Of a stretch of 64,000 nucleotides of DNA, positions 53,167 through 62,162 are shown one piece after another. The DNA comes from Pseudomonadota bacterium (GTDB lineage Bacteria > Pseudomonadota > Gammaproteobacteria > Burkholderiales > Burkholderiaceae_E): NCBI GenBank assembly GCA_029779435.1, contig JAKPAM010000169.1:1-64000 (forward strand), in the 5' to 3' direction. The notes beneath the pieces were generated by a model. That model was not told the origin of the DNA. It did not search any database and saw nothing but the letters and a program-made list of their open reading frames with translations. How positions within the stretch are numbered: position 1 is the first letter of the stretch; each line of letters opens with the position of its first letter. The position numbers were made by a program, and so were the translations under genes.

Positions 53167-53209
53167 GGGGCCTGTTCATGCGGGTTCGATCTTAGCGTGA
53201 ACAGGCCCC
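53167..53209 (-). terminator. 12-bp perfect inverted repeat between isomerase and HxlR genes
   Basis: GGGGCCTGTTCA (53167-53178) and TGAACAGGCCCC (53198-53209), 19-base spacer. On the minus strand it follows the isomerase stop and precedes the HxlR start. No T-run follows, so it may stabilise or attenuate the RNA rather than terminate it fully. Confidence 0.5.
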
Positions 53210-53233
53210 CGGCCACGGACGGCGACGATCGCC

Positions 53234-53839
53234 TCAACCGCGCGCGGCGATGATCGCTTCTTCGACGTCGCGCAGCCTGTCCTTGCCGAACCAGATCTGG
53301 TCGCCGACATAGAACGTGGGCGAGCCGAAGGTGCCGCGCTCGACCGACTGCTGCGTGTTGTCGGCAAGCGTGGCCTTGACCTCGGCATCGCCGGCCAGCG
53401 CGAGCAGTTCGTCGACAGGCAGGCCGGACGCGGTCAGCGCGGCCTTGATCACCGACGGATCGTCCATCTTCTTCGGCTCGCGCCACATGTGCTTGTAGAC
53501 CTCGTCGACGTAGCGCTCGAACACGCCGAGCCGCTGCGCGGCGACCGCGCCGCGCATCAGCGCCAGCGTGTTGACCGGAAAGTTCGGGTTGAACGTGAAC
53601 GGCAGTTGGTGGCGCTCGATGAAGCGGCGCATCTCGAGCCGTTCGTAGTCCAGCTTGTTGCGGATGCCGGCCATCGACTCGCCGGGCGAGCGGTTGTTGG
53701 TCAGCTTGAACACGCCCCCGAGCAGCACCGGCACGTAGCGAAAGCGCGCGCCGGTGCGCTGCTCGATGGCCGGGATCATCAGGTGGCTGAGGTAAGCGTT
53801 GGGGCTGCCGAAGTCGAAGTGGAATTCGGGTTCGATCAT
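53234..53839 (-). CDS. 2-hydroxychromene-2-carboxylate isomerase-like DsbA-family protein
   Basis: 201 aa, glutathione S-transferase kappa-like fold. FHFDFGSPNAYLSHLMIPAIEQRTGARFRYVPVLLGGVFKLTNNRSP has the catalytic serine of HCCA isomerase (S in FGSPNAYL) in place of a CxxC. TFGSPTFYVGDQIWFGKDRLRDVEEAI is the standard C-terminus. Family members isomerise ring-opened aromatic intermediates using glutathione. GGAGGAAC precedes the ATG. It lies 67 bases downstream of the SDR gene on the same strand. Confidence 0.88.
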   Translation of the reverse strand: MIEPEFHFDFGSPNAYLSHLMIPAIEQRTGARFRYVPVLLGGVFKLTNNRSPGESMAGIRNKLDYERLEMRRFIERHQLPFTFNPNFPVNTLALMRGAVAAQRLGVFERYVDEVYKHMWREPKKMDDPSVIKAALTASGLPVDELLALAGDAEVKATLADNTQQSVERGTFGSPTFYVGDQIWFGKDRLRDVEEAIIAARG

Positions 53840-53906
53840 GTCGTTCCTCCTTTGAGTGCGCATTGTTCGCGGCGGGCATGCGAGCATCGCATGCCCAGAT
53901 CAGCGA

Positions 53907-54653
53907 TCACCATTTCTCGCCGAACGGGCGGATCTCGCGTTCGAAGCTCCAGGCGTCGCGCGGCTCCTGGTAGATCTGCCAATAAGTGTCGGCCACCGCT
54001 TCCGGGCGCATCAGCCGACCCGGATCGAGATTGGCCAGCGCCTCGTCGCCCTCGCGCTCGCGGATGCGCTCGCGCACCCACGCGGTGTCGACGCCCGAAT
54101 CGATGACCAAATGCGCGACGTGGATGTTCTTGGGTCCGAGTTCGCGCGCCGCGCTCTGCGCGACCGCGCGCAGGCCGAACTTGGCGCTGGCGAACGCCGC
54201 GAAACCGATGCCGCCGCGCAGGCCCGCCGTGGCCCCGGTCAGGAAGATGTGGCCCTGCCCGTGCGCCAGCATCAGGCGCGCCGACTCGCGCGTGGCCAGG
54301 AACCCCGCATAGCAGGCCATCTCCCAGACCTTGCGGAACACGCGTTCGGTGGTGTCCAGCAGCGGAAAGTTGACGTTGGCGCCGACGTTGAACACGCAGA
54401 CCTGCAGCGGAGCAGCGGCGTCGGCCTCGCGCAGGAACGCGGTGATGTCTTCTTCCTTGCGCGCGTCGAGCCCGCGGGCGGTGATGCGGCCACCGGCCGA
54501 TCGCACCTGCTCGACCAGCGGCGCGAGCTTGTCGGCCGTGCGCCGGCCCGCGAAGACGTGGAAGCCTTCGGCGGCGAACTTGCGCACGATGGCCGCGCCG
54601 ATGAAGTCGCCGGCGCCGATGACGGCGACGGAGGCGTGTCGTTGTTCAGGCAT
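53907..54653 (-). CDS. SDR-family protein with phenylalanine at the catalytic tyrosine position
   Basis: 248 aa. Rossmann start SVAVIGAGDFIGAAIVRKFAAEGFHVFAGRR lacks the usual TGxxxGIG. The mid-motif is FNVGAN instead of NNAG. The YxxxK motif reads FASAK: the nucleotide sequence TTC-GCC-AGC-GCC-AAG confirms Phe where Tyr is normally essential; the serine (FLTGATAGL) position is also not serine. It may bind NAD(P) without classic chemistry. It is preceded by a 21-bp inverted repeat and followed by the isomerase gene. Confidence 0.82.
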   Translation of the reverse strand: MPEQRHASVAVIGAGDFIGAAIVRKFAAEGFHVFAGRRTADKLAPLVEQVRSAGGRITARGLDARKEEDITAFLREADAAAPLQVCVFNVGANVNFPLLDTTERVFRKVWEMACYAGFLATRESARLMLAHGQGHIFLTGATAGLRGGIGFAAFASAKFGLRAVAQSAARELGPKNIHVAHLVIDSGVDTAWVRERIREREGDEALANLDPGRLMRPEAVADTYWQIYQEPRDAWSFEREIRPFGEKW

Positions 54654-54750
54654 GCGGAGTGTCTCCCGATCGTGAGTAGGCGCCGCCGCACGGAACGGCG
54701 ATGCGGCGCGACGCGGGCCTTCCGCTCCGGATGACCCCGAGTCCGGATAT

Positions 54751-54771
54751 TAAGTTTTAATTTGAAACTTA
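54751..54771 (-). promoter_or_regulatory. AT-rich 21-bp inverted repeat upstream of the SDR gene
   Basis: TAAGTTT, seven bases, AAACTTA: a perfect repeat in a 20-base island of A/T within GC-rich DNA, about 100 bases upstream of the SDR start and after the TRAP operon. It is a strong candidate operator; MarR- and HxlR-type proteins commonly bind such AGTTT-N-AAACT sites, and an HxlR gene ends this gene run. Confidence 0.6.
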
Positions 54772-54897
54772 CTCAACGCAATTGTCGCTATCGGCCGATC
54801 GGCGCCAATAGAGAGGGGGCGCGCTGCTCCCGCATATGACGCGATACGATTCGGCGCGTCCGTGATCGAGCCGGGAGCCGGGAGCCGGGAGCCGAAG

Positions 54898-56184
54898 CTA
54901 GTGGAATCCCAGCGAATACGGCAGCCAGGTCGACAGCGCGGGGATGGCCGTCAACAGCACCAGCACGACGAGCTGCGCGCCCAGGAACGGCCACAGCTCG
55001 CGGACCAGATCGCGCATCGGCACGTTGGTCGTCGATGACACGACGAACAGCAGCCCGCCGACCGGCGGCGTGATCATGCCCAGCGTGAGGTTGACGATGA
55101 CGACGATCGCGAAGTGCGTCGGATCGATGCCCAGCGCGACGGCGATCGGCGCGAGGATCGGCACCAGGATCATCACGCCCGGCAGCGGCTCCATGAAAAT
55201 GCCGAACAGCAGCAACAGGACGTTGACCGCGATCAGGAAGCCAACCGGCCCCATGTTCCAGTCGACGATCATCTTGGCCAGCGCCTGGGGCGCGCCCTCG
55301 ATCGTCAGGATCCATGCGAACGCGTTCGAGGCCGCGACGATGATCAGCACGGACGCGGTCAGCAGCGCCGAACGCGCCAGGATCTCGGGCAGCGCCGACC
55401 AGGCCAGCGTGCGGTAGATCCACTTGCCGCAGGCCAGCGCATAGAAGACCGCGACGACCGACGCTTCGGTCGGCGTGAACACGCCGAAGCGGATGCCGAC
55501 CAGGATGATGACGAGCAGGAACAGCGCGGGCAGCGCCTTCCAGGTATCGCGCAGCATCTGGCGGCCGCTGGGCCGCGGCTCGGTGCTGCGATAACCGCGC
55601 TGCTTGCAGATCCGGTAGTTGACCAGCGCCATCGCCAGCGCGATCAGCAGGCCCGGGATCACGCCCGCGACGAACAGCGTGCCGACCGACACGCGCTCGT
55701 CCTGCAGGCAGTAGATGATCATGATGATCGACGGCGGGATGATCGGACCGACGATCGCCGTGCTGGCCGTCAGCGCCGCCGGATACGGGCGGCCATAGCC
55801 GGCCTTCTCCATCATCCGGATCATCATCGCGCCCGGGCCGGCGGCATCGGCCAGCGCCGATCCCGAGATGCCCGAGAAGATCGTCAGCGACAGGATGTTG
55901 GCGTAGCCCAGGCCGCCGCGCAGATGGCCGACGAACTGGATCGCGAAGCGCAGCAGCACCTGGGTCAGCGCGCCGCCAGTCATCAGCTCGGCGGCCAGGA
56001 TGAAGAACGGCACCGCCATCAGCGGAAAGCTGTCGATGCCGGTGAACAATTCCTTGATGACGACCAGCAGCGGATACTGGCCGCCGGCCAGCAGCGCGAG
56101 CGCGGCCGAGCCGGCCAGCGCGAAGGCCACCGGCACGCCCAGCGCCAGCAGCACGATCACGGCAACGAACAGAACGATCGACAT
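54898..56184 (-). CDS. dctM: TRAP transporter large permease DctM
   Basis: 428-aa membrane protein with about 12 helices. Recognised family segments include FPLMAVPFFILAAELMTGGALTQVLLRFA, ANILSLTIFSGISGSALADAAGPGAMMIRMMEKAGYGRPYPAALTASTAIVGPIIPPSIIMIIY and NLTLGMITPPVGGLLFVVSSTTNVPM. It forms the sodium-driven channel with DctQ. Third gene of the dctP-Q-M operon. GGGAG precedes the ATG at 56184. Confidence 0.94.
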   Translation of the reverse strand: MSIVLFVAVIVLLALGVPVAFALAGSAALALLAGGQYPLLVVIKELFTGIDSFPLMAVPFFILAAELMTGGALTQVLLRFAIQFVGHLRGGLGYANILSLTIFSGISGSALADAAGPGAMMIRMMEKAGYGRPYPAALTASTAIVGPIIPPSIIMIIYCLQDERVSVGTLFVAGVIPGLLIALAMALVNYRICKQRGYRSTEPRPSGRQMLRDTWKALPALFLLVIILVGIRFGVFTPTEASVVAVFYALACGKWIYRTLAWSALPEILARSALLTASVLIIVAASNAFAWILTIEGAPQALAKMIVDWNMGPVGFLIAVNVLLLLFGIFMEPLPGVMILVPILAPIAVALGIDPTHFAIVVIVNLTLGMITPPVGGLLFVVSSTTNVPMRDLVRELWPFLGAQLVVLVLLTAIPALSTWLPYSLGFH

Positions 56185-56202
56185 CGAGGCTCCCGGCCGT
56201 CT

Positions 56203-56715
56203 TCAGATCGACGCCGCGGCGTCGGCGTTCATCTCGGACGAAGCCAGGTACTTGCGCGTGACGATATAGCGCCGGGCCACCAGTGCCAGATGGACCATCA
56301 GCAGCACGAAGCCGATCGGCAGCGCGCTGTACACCCACGCGAACGACACGCCGGTGACCGGCGTGGTCTGGTACTGCGTGGCCTCGAGGTAGTCGACGCC
56401 GTTCCAGGCCATCGCCGCGAAGAACGCCATCAGCAGCGCGACGATCGCCGTGCGCAGGATCCGCCCACCGATGCCGGGCAGCTTGTCATGCAGATCCTCG
56501 ATCGCGATGTGGCCGCCGAAGCGCAGCACCAGCCCGGCGCCCAGGAACGTGATCCAGATCATCATGTACCGGCTGATCTCTTCGGCCCAGACCAGCGAAT
56601 CGTTGGTCGTGTAGCGCAGAACGACGTTGGCGAACACCATGCACGCCATCGCGGCGAGCATCAGGATCAGCAGCCAGCGATTGGCCGCCACCAGCCATCG
56701 TTCGAACGCGGCCAT
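56203..56715 (-). CDS. dctQ: TRAP transporter small permease DctQ
   Basis: 170 aa with four predicted helices. MACMVFANVVLRYTTNDSLVWAEEISRYMMIWITFLGAGLVLRFGGHIAIEDL is the conserved DctQ core (R-Y-...-W-A-E-E-x-x-R). Its ATG shares one base with the TGA of dctP, and dctM follows after 18 bases. Confidence 0.92.
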   Translation of the reverse strand: MAAFERWLVAANRWLLILMLAAMACMVFANVVLRYTTNDSLVWAEEISRYMMIWITFLGAGLVLRFGGHIAIEDLHDKLPGIGGRILRTAIVALLMAFFAAMAWNGVDYLEATQYQTTPVTGVSFAWVYSALPIGFVLLMVHLALVARRYIVTRKYLASSEMNADAAASI

Positions 56716-57725
56716 CACTGGACCGCCGCGATCCGGTCGAGCAGCGCCTTGCCGAACTTGGTCTGGTACTGCTGGAACGCCGGCGCGAGCGCGGCCTGGA
56801 ACGGCGCCTTGTCGGCGATGCGGTTGACCTGCATGCCGGCCGCCTTCATCGCCTCGATGCCCTTGGCCTCGTTCTCGTCGACGAACGCGCGGCTGGCCTG
56901 CGCGCCGTCCTTGGCGCCGGCGGTGAACACGGCCTTGTCGGCGTCGGACAGCTTGGCCCACAGCTTGGGCGAGACCAGCAGCACCATCGGCGAGTAGACG
57001 TGGTCGGACAGCGTCAGGTACTTCTGCACCTGGTTGAGCTTGGCCGACACGATGACCGACATCGGGTTCTCCTGGCCGTCGATCGTGCCCTGCTGCAGCG
57101 CGCCCGTCACTTCGGGCCACGACATCGGCGTGGGCGCGGCGCCCAGCGTCTTGAACGCGGTGATATGCACCGGGTTCTCCATCGTGCGGATCTTCAGGCC
57201 CTTCATGTCGTCGGGCGCGTTGACCGCGTGCTTGTTGTTCGTCATTTGCCGGAAACCCTGCTCGCCCCAGGCCAGCGCGACCAGGCCGCGGCCCTTGAAC
57301 TTGGCCAGCAGCTCCTGGCCGACCGGACCGTCGAGCGTCTTGCGCGCATGCGCGAGGTCGCGGAACAGGAACGGAATGTCGACGACGCCAACATCGGGCA
57401 CGAAGTTGCTCAGCGTGCCGGTGGACGCGATCATCATGTCGACGGTGCCCAGTTGCAGGCCCTCGATCGTCTCGCGCTCGCCGCCCAGCGCGCTGGCCGG
57501 AAAGTGCTTGAACACGTAGCGGCCACCGGTGCCCTTCTCGACCGCCGCCCCCCAGGCGTTGGCCGCGGCGCCATAGTGCGAAGCGACGGGCAGCGCGTAG
57601 GCGATCTTGACTTCGGTCTGGGCCAGTGCCGGCGACGCCAGCAGCCCCATCGACACACCAGCGGCCGCGAAGGCGGCCGACACTCGCAGCGCGGGAACGC
57701 GCAGCAGACGACGCAAGGACATCAT
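56715..57725 (-). CDS. dctP: TRAP transporter substrate-binding protein DctP
   Basis: 336 aa. Signal peptide (ALRVSAAFAAAGVSMGLLASPALAQ), then KIAYALPVASHYGAAANAWGAAVEKGTGGRYVFKHFPASALGGERETIEGLQLGTVDMMIASTGTLSNFVPDVGVVDIPFLFRDLAHA and MENPVHITAFKTLGAAPTPMSWPEVTGALQQGTIDGQENPMSVI. The arginine of KIRTMENP binds the ligand carboxylate in this family, so the cargo is probably an organic acid. Three ATGs lie close together (57731, 57725, 57722); 57725 has the best spacing to GGAG. Confidence 0.92.
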   Translation of the reverse strand: MMSLRRLLRVPALRVSAAFAAAGVSMGLLASPALAQTEVKIAYALPVASHYGAAANAWGAAVEKGTGGRYVFKHFPASALGGERETIEGLQLGTVDMMIASTGTLSNFVPDVGVVDIPFLFRDLAHARKTLDGPVGQELLAKFKGRGLVALAWGEQGFRQMTNNKHAVNAPDDMKGLKIRTMENPVHITAFKTLGAAPTPMSWPEVTGALQQGTIDGQENPMSVIVSAKLNQVQKYLTLSDHVYSPMVLLVSPKLWAKLSDADKAVFTAGAKDGAQASRAFVDENEAKGIEAMKAAGMQVNRIADKAPFQAALAPAFQQYQTKFGKALLDRIAAVQ

Positions 57726-58061
57726 CGACATTTCTCCAGCGGGAAATCTGAGGGAACTCGATGAGGCGTTCCGCAGACGCCGGACATCGGGCGACGCCGG
57801 CCCATCCGGCCTGGCGCGCGTCATGTTCATCGGAAGTGCACGGGCCCGCGAACGATTCCACCGGGCTCGCCCGGCCGTCCGCTGAGAGGGGTGCCGCGGC
57901 GTGACGGACCGGATCCGCGCCGGAACGGGCCGAGCGGACTCTGGCGGGCGGCAAGTCTGGACCCGCGCCCGCCATTCGTCAAGCCGGCGAGGGACGGCCG
58001 ATGCCGTATACGATGACGGGAACCCGCCCGACCCGCCTCACCGCCACACCCCCGCCCCGCC
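57726..58061. other. intergenic region between divergent genes
   Basis: 336 bases upstream of the TRAP operon (minus) and the 2-hydroxyacid dehydrogenase gene (plus). It should contain both promoters, but it is GC-rich with no clear -10/-35 or palindrome that I trust. Nothing else is seen in it. Confidence 0.4.
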
Positions 58062-58997
58062 ATGCCGCTACCCGCACTGCTCGTCCTGATTCCGCTGTCC
58101 TCCACCGGCCTGTCGGCCCTGCGATCGGATTTCGACGTGATCCACGCACCGGACGCCGCGCAGCGCGCGCGGGCGGTGGCCGACCAGGGTGCCCGGGTGC
58201 GGCTCGTGCTCACCAACGGCACGACCGGCCTGACGGCCGCGGAGATCGATGCGATGCCGGCGCTGACGCTGGCCGCCGCGCTGGGCGCCGGCTACGAGAA
58301 CCTCGCCGTCGACCACGCGCGGGCACGCGGCATCACGCTGGTCAACGGCGCCGGAACCAACGACCAGTGCGTGGCCGACCACGCGTTCGGCCTGCTGCTG
58401 GCCATCGTACGAGGCCTGCCGCAGCTGGACCGCGCGTGCCGGCAGCGCGTCTGGCGCACGTCGCTGCGGCCGCCGCCGAACGTGTCCGGCAAACGGCTCG
58501 GCCTGCTGGGCCTCGGCAACATCGGCCGGCGCATCGCCCGGCGCGGGCTGGGCTTCGACATGACGATCGGCTACCACGCGCGCACGCCGCGCCCGGACGT
58601 CGACTACCGGCACTTCGACAGCGCGCGGGCGCTGGCCGCGTGGTGCGACTACCTGGTGGTGGCGACGCCCGGCGGCAGCGAGACACGCCACCTGGTCGAC
58701 GCGGACGTGCTGGACGCGCTCGGTCCGGACGGCTTTCTCGTCAACATCGCGCGCGGCAGCGTCGTCGACACGGCGGCGCTGGCCGACGCGCTGCGTCGCG
58801 AGCGGATCGCCGGCGCGGGCCTGGACGTCTACGACACCGAGCCGCTGCCGCCGACGGAGTTGCTGCCTTTCCCGAACGTGCTGCTGACCCCGCACGTGGC
58901 CGGCTGGTCGCCCGAAGCGATCGAGGCGTCGATGCGGCAGTTCATCGACAACGCGCGCCGGCACCTGGCCGGCGAGCCGGTGCTCACGCCGATCTGA
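58062..58997 (+). CDS. D-2-hydroxyacid dehydrogenase
   Basis: 311 aa. NAD(P)-binding GLLGLGNIGRRIARRGLGFDMTIGYHAR (GxGxxG), catalytic arginine in FLVNIARGSVVDTAAL, glutamate in GLDVYDTEPLPP and histidine in LLTPHVAGWSPEAI. All the triad is present. The basic residue after beta-2 (YHART) suggests NADPH and a glyoxylate/hydroxypyruvate reductase-like preference. It is divergent from the TRAP operon for an acid, which makes reduction or oxidation of that acid plausible. Confidence 0.92.
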   Translation: MPLPALLVLIPLSSTGLSALRSDFDVIHAPDAAQRARAVADQGARVRLVLTNGTTGLTAAEIDAMPALTLAAALGAGYENLAVDHARARGITLVNGAGTNDQCVADHAFGLLLAIVRGLPQLDRACRQRVWRTSLRPPPNVSGKRLGLLGLGNIGRRIARRGLGFDMTIGYHARTPRPDVDYRHFDSARALAAWCDYLVVATPGGSETRHLVDADVLDALGPDGFLVNIARGSVVDTAALADALRRERIAGAGLDVYDTEPLPPTELLPFPNVLLTPHVAGWSPEAIEASMRQFIDNARRHLAGEPVLTPI

Positions 58998-59007
58998 ACG
59001 GGCCGAC

Positions 59008-61206
59008 TCACATCGCGTATCGAAGGCCGGCGAAGACCGCACGGCCCGCGCCGGGGTAATAGACGGCGCTGGCCGCCGTGCGCGCGCTGGTGATCGCCCC
59101 CATGTCGCTGACGTAGCGCTTGTCGCCGAGGTTGCGCGCTTCGACGTAGCCCTGCCAATGGCGGTCGATCGCGACGCCGAATCGCGCGCCCCATAGCGCG
59201 TAGCCCGGCGCGCGTTCGGTATTCGCGTAGTCGACCCACGCGCCGCGCGGCACCCAGTCGAGCGTCGCGGCCAGCGACCAGCCCTCGGGCTGTTCATAAG
59301 CGAGGCGTGCGCGCAGCACGTGCACCGGCACGACGGGCAGGCGATTCGATCCGTACTGCGGGTCGCCGTCGAAACGCAGGTCGCTGTATGTCCATGACGT
59401 GGTCAAGCGCACGAGGTCGCCCGCGCCGGGCGCGCGCAACCCGCGGGCCAACGCCACCGTCGCCGCGGCGTCGAGCCCTTGCAGCGTCGTACGCGGCGCG
59501 TTGAACGTCGCCGCGGGAACGCTGGCGTCGACCGTGTATTGCAGCATCTGGTCGCGCACGCGCGAACGCCAGGCGGCGACGTCCCACTGCCAGCGGCCGG
59601 TCTCTCCGCGCACGCCGGCTTCCAGCGTCCAGGCCCGCTGCGGCGCCAGCGGCACGAACCGCTGCGTACTGGCGATCGTCTGCGTCAGGTCGCTGAAGTC
59701 CGGCACGTCCGAACTGCGCGTCAGGTTCGCGAAGACCTGGACGCCGCGGGGAGACGACGCCGCTGCACGCCACAGCAGGCCGATCCGCGGATCGACGCCG
59801 TCGAAGCGGACCTCGTCCTCCTTGGCCAACGGATTCGCCGCCAGTCCGCCGTGATCGACGTAGCGGCGCGTCTGCCGCCACGCGTGCGCGCCGACGATCA
59901 GCGCCAGGTCAGGCCGCATCCATACATGGTCCTCGATCCACGCGCCGGCATTGCGCGCCCGCTGCCGCGCATCGAGCGTCTGCGCGCCGCGCCGGCCGCC
60001 GGTGTTGACGAACTGCAACGCCTCGTTGGCGCCGGCGAACACGCGCGTGCCCATCGTCCATTCATGCCGCAGTCCACCCAGCATCAGTTCGCGCGTCCAG
60101 CGTACCGAAACGCCGGCATTCCATCCGTCCTGGTCGATGACCTGGAAGATCGGATGGAACAGCGACTTGTGCATCAGCCAGGTGCCGGCCACGAGCCTGC
60201 CGCCGGCCAGCGGCAGGCTCGTCACGTTGGCCAAGCGCGCGATCCGCTGGTCGCGGGCCTGGTCGCCGCTGATCGCCGATGCCGAGGCGCGCCGCGGGTC
60301 GCTCAAGGCATCCCGCAGCGTCAACGTGCCGGGCAGGCGCTGCTCGACGTCGTAGAAGCCGAGATGAAACCGCGTCTCGGCGCCGGCGCCCAGGCGATAG
60401 CCCAGGTTGGCATTCAGTTGGCGGGTATCGCCCGCCATGTGATCGCGCCAGCCATCGGCATGGCCCACCGTGGCATTGACCAGCACGTCCGCCGATTCGA
60501 ACACGCGCGACGCCTGCGCGCCCAGCCGCAAGGTCCCGAAGCTGCCGGCTTCGACGCGCATCCGCATCGGCGCGCCGGCGGTCAGCGCGGTAGGCGTCAC
60601 GACGTCGATCGCGCCGCCCAGCGAGGTCGCGCCGAGCGTCAGCGCGTTGCCGCCCTTGTAGACCGCGACCGTGCGCACGCCGAGCGGATCGAAGCCGTAG
60701 AAATCGCCGCTGCCGTCGGCCATCTGCATAGGCAGGCCATCCTGAAGCAGTTCGATGCCGCGGCTGTGGAACGCGCGCGCCAGCCCCGAACCGCGCACCG
60801 ACAGGCGCACCTCCTGGCCATACCGATCGTCGATCCGCACGCCGGGCGTGTCGGCGAGCACGTCGCGCAGATTGCCGGCGTAGCGCGGCGCGCGCTCATC
60901 GACGTCGACCAGATCGACCGAGCCGGGCACCGCATCCAGCGTGCGGCGCTGCGCGGCCGGATCCGGTGAGGTCGGCGAATCGATCCGCTCGCTGGTGACG
61001 ACGACCGCCGGCAGGTAGGCAGCCGGTTTGGCGGAAGAAGGATGGGTAGCAGAAGGACTGGCCGCAGAAGGACGGGCGGAAGAAGGGTCGAAGGGAGAAG
61101 CACTCGCCGGCAGCCCGTCGGCCGCCGTGGCGACGGACATCGGCAGCACGGCCATGGCGAGCGAGGCGGCGGCAACGCCGGCCCATGATGAGAAGCGAAC
61201 ATCCAT
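59008..61206 (-). CDS. TonB-dependent receptor
   Basis: 732-aa outer-membrane protein. Signal peptide (FSSWAGVAAASLAMAVLPMSVATAA), a Ser/Pro/Ala-rich linker, then a plug: YLPAVVVTSERI, NLRDVLADTPGVRIDDRYGQEVRLSVRGSGLARAFHSRGIELLQDGLPM, GVRTVAVYKGGNALTLGATSLGGAIDVVTPTA. The barrel ends YPGAGRAVFAGLRYAM. It looks like the Fe-dicitrate/metal chelate group rather than ferrichrome receptors. The next gene upstream on the same strand encodes a cysteine-rich DUF2946 protein, a pairing seen with copper receptors; that ligand is a guess. AGGA lies 8 bases before the ATG at 61206. Confidence 0.87.
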   Translation of the reverse strand: MDVRFSSWAGVAAASLAMAVLPMSVATAADGLPASASPFDPSSARPSAASPSATHPSSAKPAAYLPAVVVTSERIDSPTSPDPAAQRRTLDAVPGSVDLVDVDERAPRYAGNLRDVLADTPGVRIDDRYGQEVRLSVRGSGLARAFHSRGIELLQDGLPMQMADGSGDFYGFDPLGVRTVAVYKGGNALTLGATSLGGAIDVVTPTALTAGAPMRMRVEAGSFGTLRLGAQASRVFESADVLVNATVGHADGWRDHMAGDTRQLNANLGYRLGAGAETRFHLGFYDVEQRLPGTLTLRDALSDPRRASASAISGDQARDQRIARLANVTSLPLAGGRLVAGTWLMHKSLFHPIFQVIDQDGWNAGVSVRWTRELMLGGLRHEWTMGTRVFAGANEALQFVNTGGRRGAQTLDARQRARNAGAWIEDHVWMRPDLALIVGAHAWRQTRRYVDHGGLAANPLAKEDEVRFDGVDPRIGLLWRAAASSPRGVQVFANLTRSSDVPDFSDLTQTIASTQRFVPLAPQRAWTLEAGVRGETGRWQWDVAAWRSRVRDQMLQYTVDASVPAATFNAPRTTLQGLDAAATVALARGLRAPGAGDLVRLTTSWTYSDLRFDGDPQYGSNRLPVVPVHVLRARLAYEQPEGWSLAATLDWVPRGAWVDYANTERAPGYALWGARFGVAIDRHWQGYVEARNLGDKRYVSDMGAITSARTAASAVYYPGAGRAVFAGLRYAM

Positions 61207-61450
61207 GATGAAGATCCTGAGCATCGAACCGCTCGCCGCGCGACGTGGAGCGGAGCGCGAGAGCGGGCGTCAACGAAATGCCCGGCCGCCAAGCAGTGAA
61301 AGGCACCGCGGCCCCGAGCACAGTAGGCTCACGAGCGCATGCGGCGATCCGATCGGCAGGCGAAGAGGCTCCGCCCCCTTCGCCCGATGCGACGGAAATC
61401 ATCGAACGGGCGAACGGACGGGCGGCTTCCTCGACGGGCGCGAGGGTGCG

Positions 61451-61900
61451 TCAGGAAATCGAAGGCGGGCCGCGGGGATGCGAAGGCGCCCACGCGAACA
61501 GCGGGCGCCTGGCCTGCAGGAACAGGCGCGGCGGCGCGTCCGTCGCCACCGCGACGGTGAGGACGAACGCGGCGGGTGGCATCGACAGCGGCATCGTGCC
61601 GCCCGAGCCGCAGAACGGGCAATGATCGGGCGCGGGCGCGCCCCGGTCGTCGTCCGGCGCCCCGTTGCGGTCGGAGACACCGGCCGCCAGGTCGCTGGCC
61701 GATGCATCGGCGAGGCCCGTGCCGGCGAGCATGCCGGGTCCGCAGATCTGCGCGAACAGCGGCGACACGCCGGAGGTCGCGGCGAGCAGGTGCGTGATCG
61801 AGGGGGCGATCGCGGCGAACAGCATCATCGCGCCCAGCCATCCGGCGAGGAGGCGGCGTGATCGGGGCCGAAGCAGGCGGGTCGCGGTCGGGATCCTCAT
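61451..61900 (-). CDS. DUF2946 family protein
   Basis: 149 aa. One N-terminal helix or signal (LLAGWLGAMMLFAAIAPSITHLLAA), then a region with ICGPG and APDHCPFCGSGG, the histidine/cysteine block that defines DUF2946, followed by a proline-rich hydrophobic end. HCPFC could bind copper or another soft metal. The gene lies 244 bases upstream of the TonB receptor gene on the same strand and is probably functionally linked. Confidence 0.8.
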   Translation of the reverse strand: MRIPTATRLLRPRSRRLLAGWLGAMMLFAAIAPSITHLLAATSGVSPLFAQICGPGMLAGTGLADASASDLAAGVSDRNGAPDDDRGAPAPDHCPFCGSGGTMPLSMPPAAFVLTVAVATDAPPRLFLQARRPLFAWAPSHPRGPPSIS

Positions 61901-62162
61901 CTCGCGACCGATACTAGCATCCCGCGATGTAAGGGCGGCTCCGCATGGCCGACCGGGCGGACACCTGTCGGCGGTACGACTGTCCGAAAGGTCGCTGTAC
62001 TTGAGGATAGCTATCACGCTGTCGAAAAATCTGTGATAACTCGCTGAACTGGTTCAAAATAAAGAGTTCAAACATTGGCTGCCCGGCACGCTGACGACCC
62101 GCCGCTGCATCACCCCTCGACGCAGCAGTATTGCGACAACCCTCGCTGGACAGGAGTAAGCG

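Noticed and set aside
61207-61450. Cobalamin riboswitch upstream of the TonB receptor
   Set aside because: I looked for B12-box-like conserved blocks in the leader and found none; the gap is ordinary GC-rich sequence.
62006-62015. GATAGCTATC palindrome upstream of the DUF2946 gene as a Fur site
   Set aside because: It is only 10 bases and lacks the flanking hexamers of a Fur box; too weak to call.
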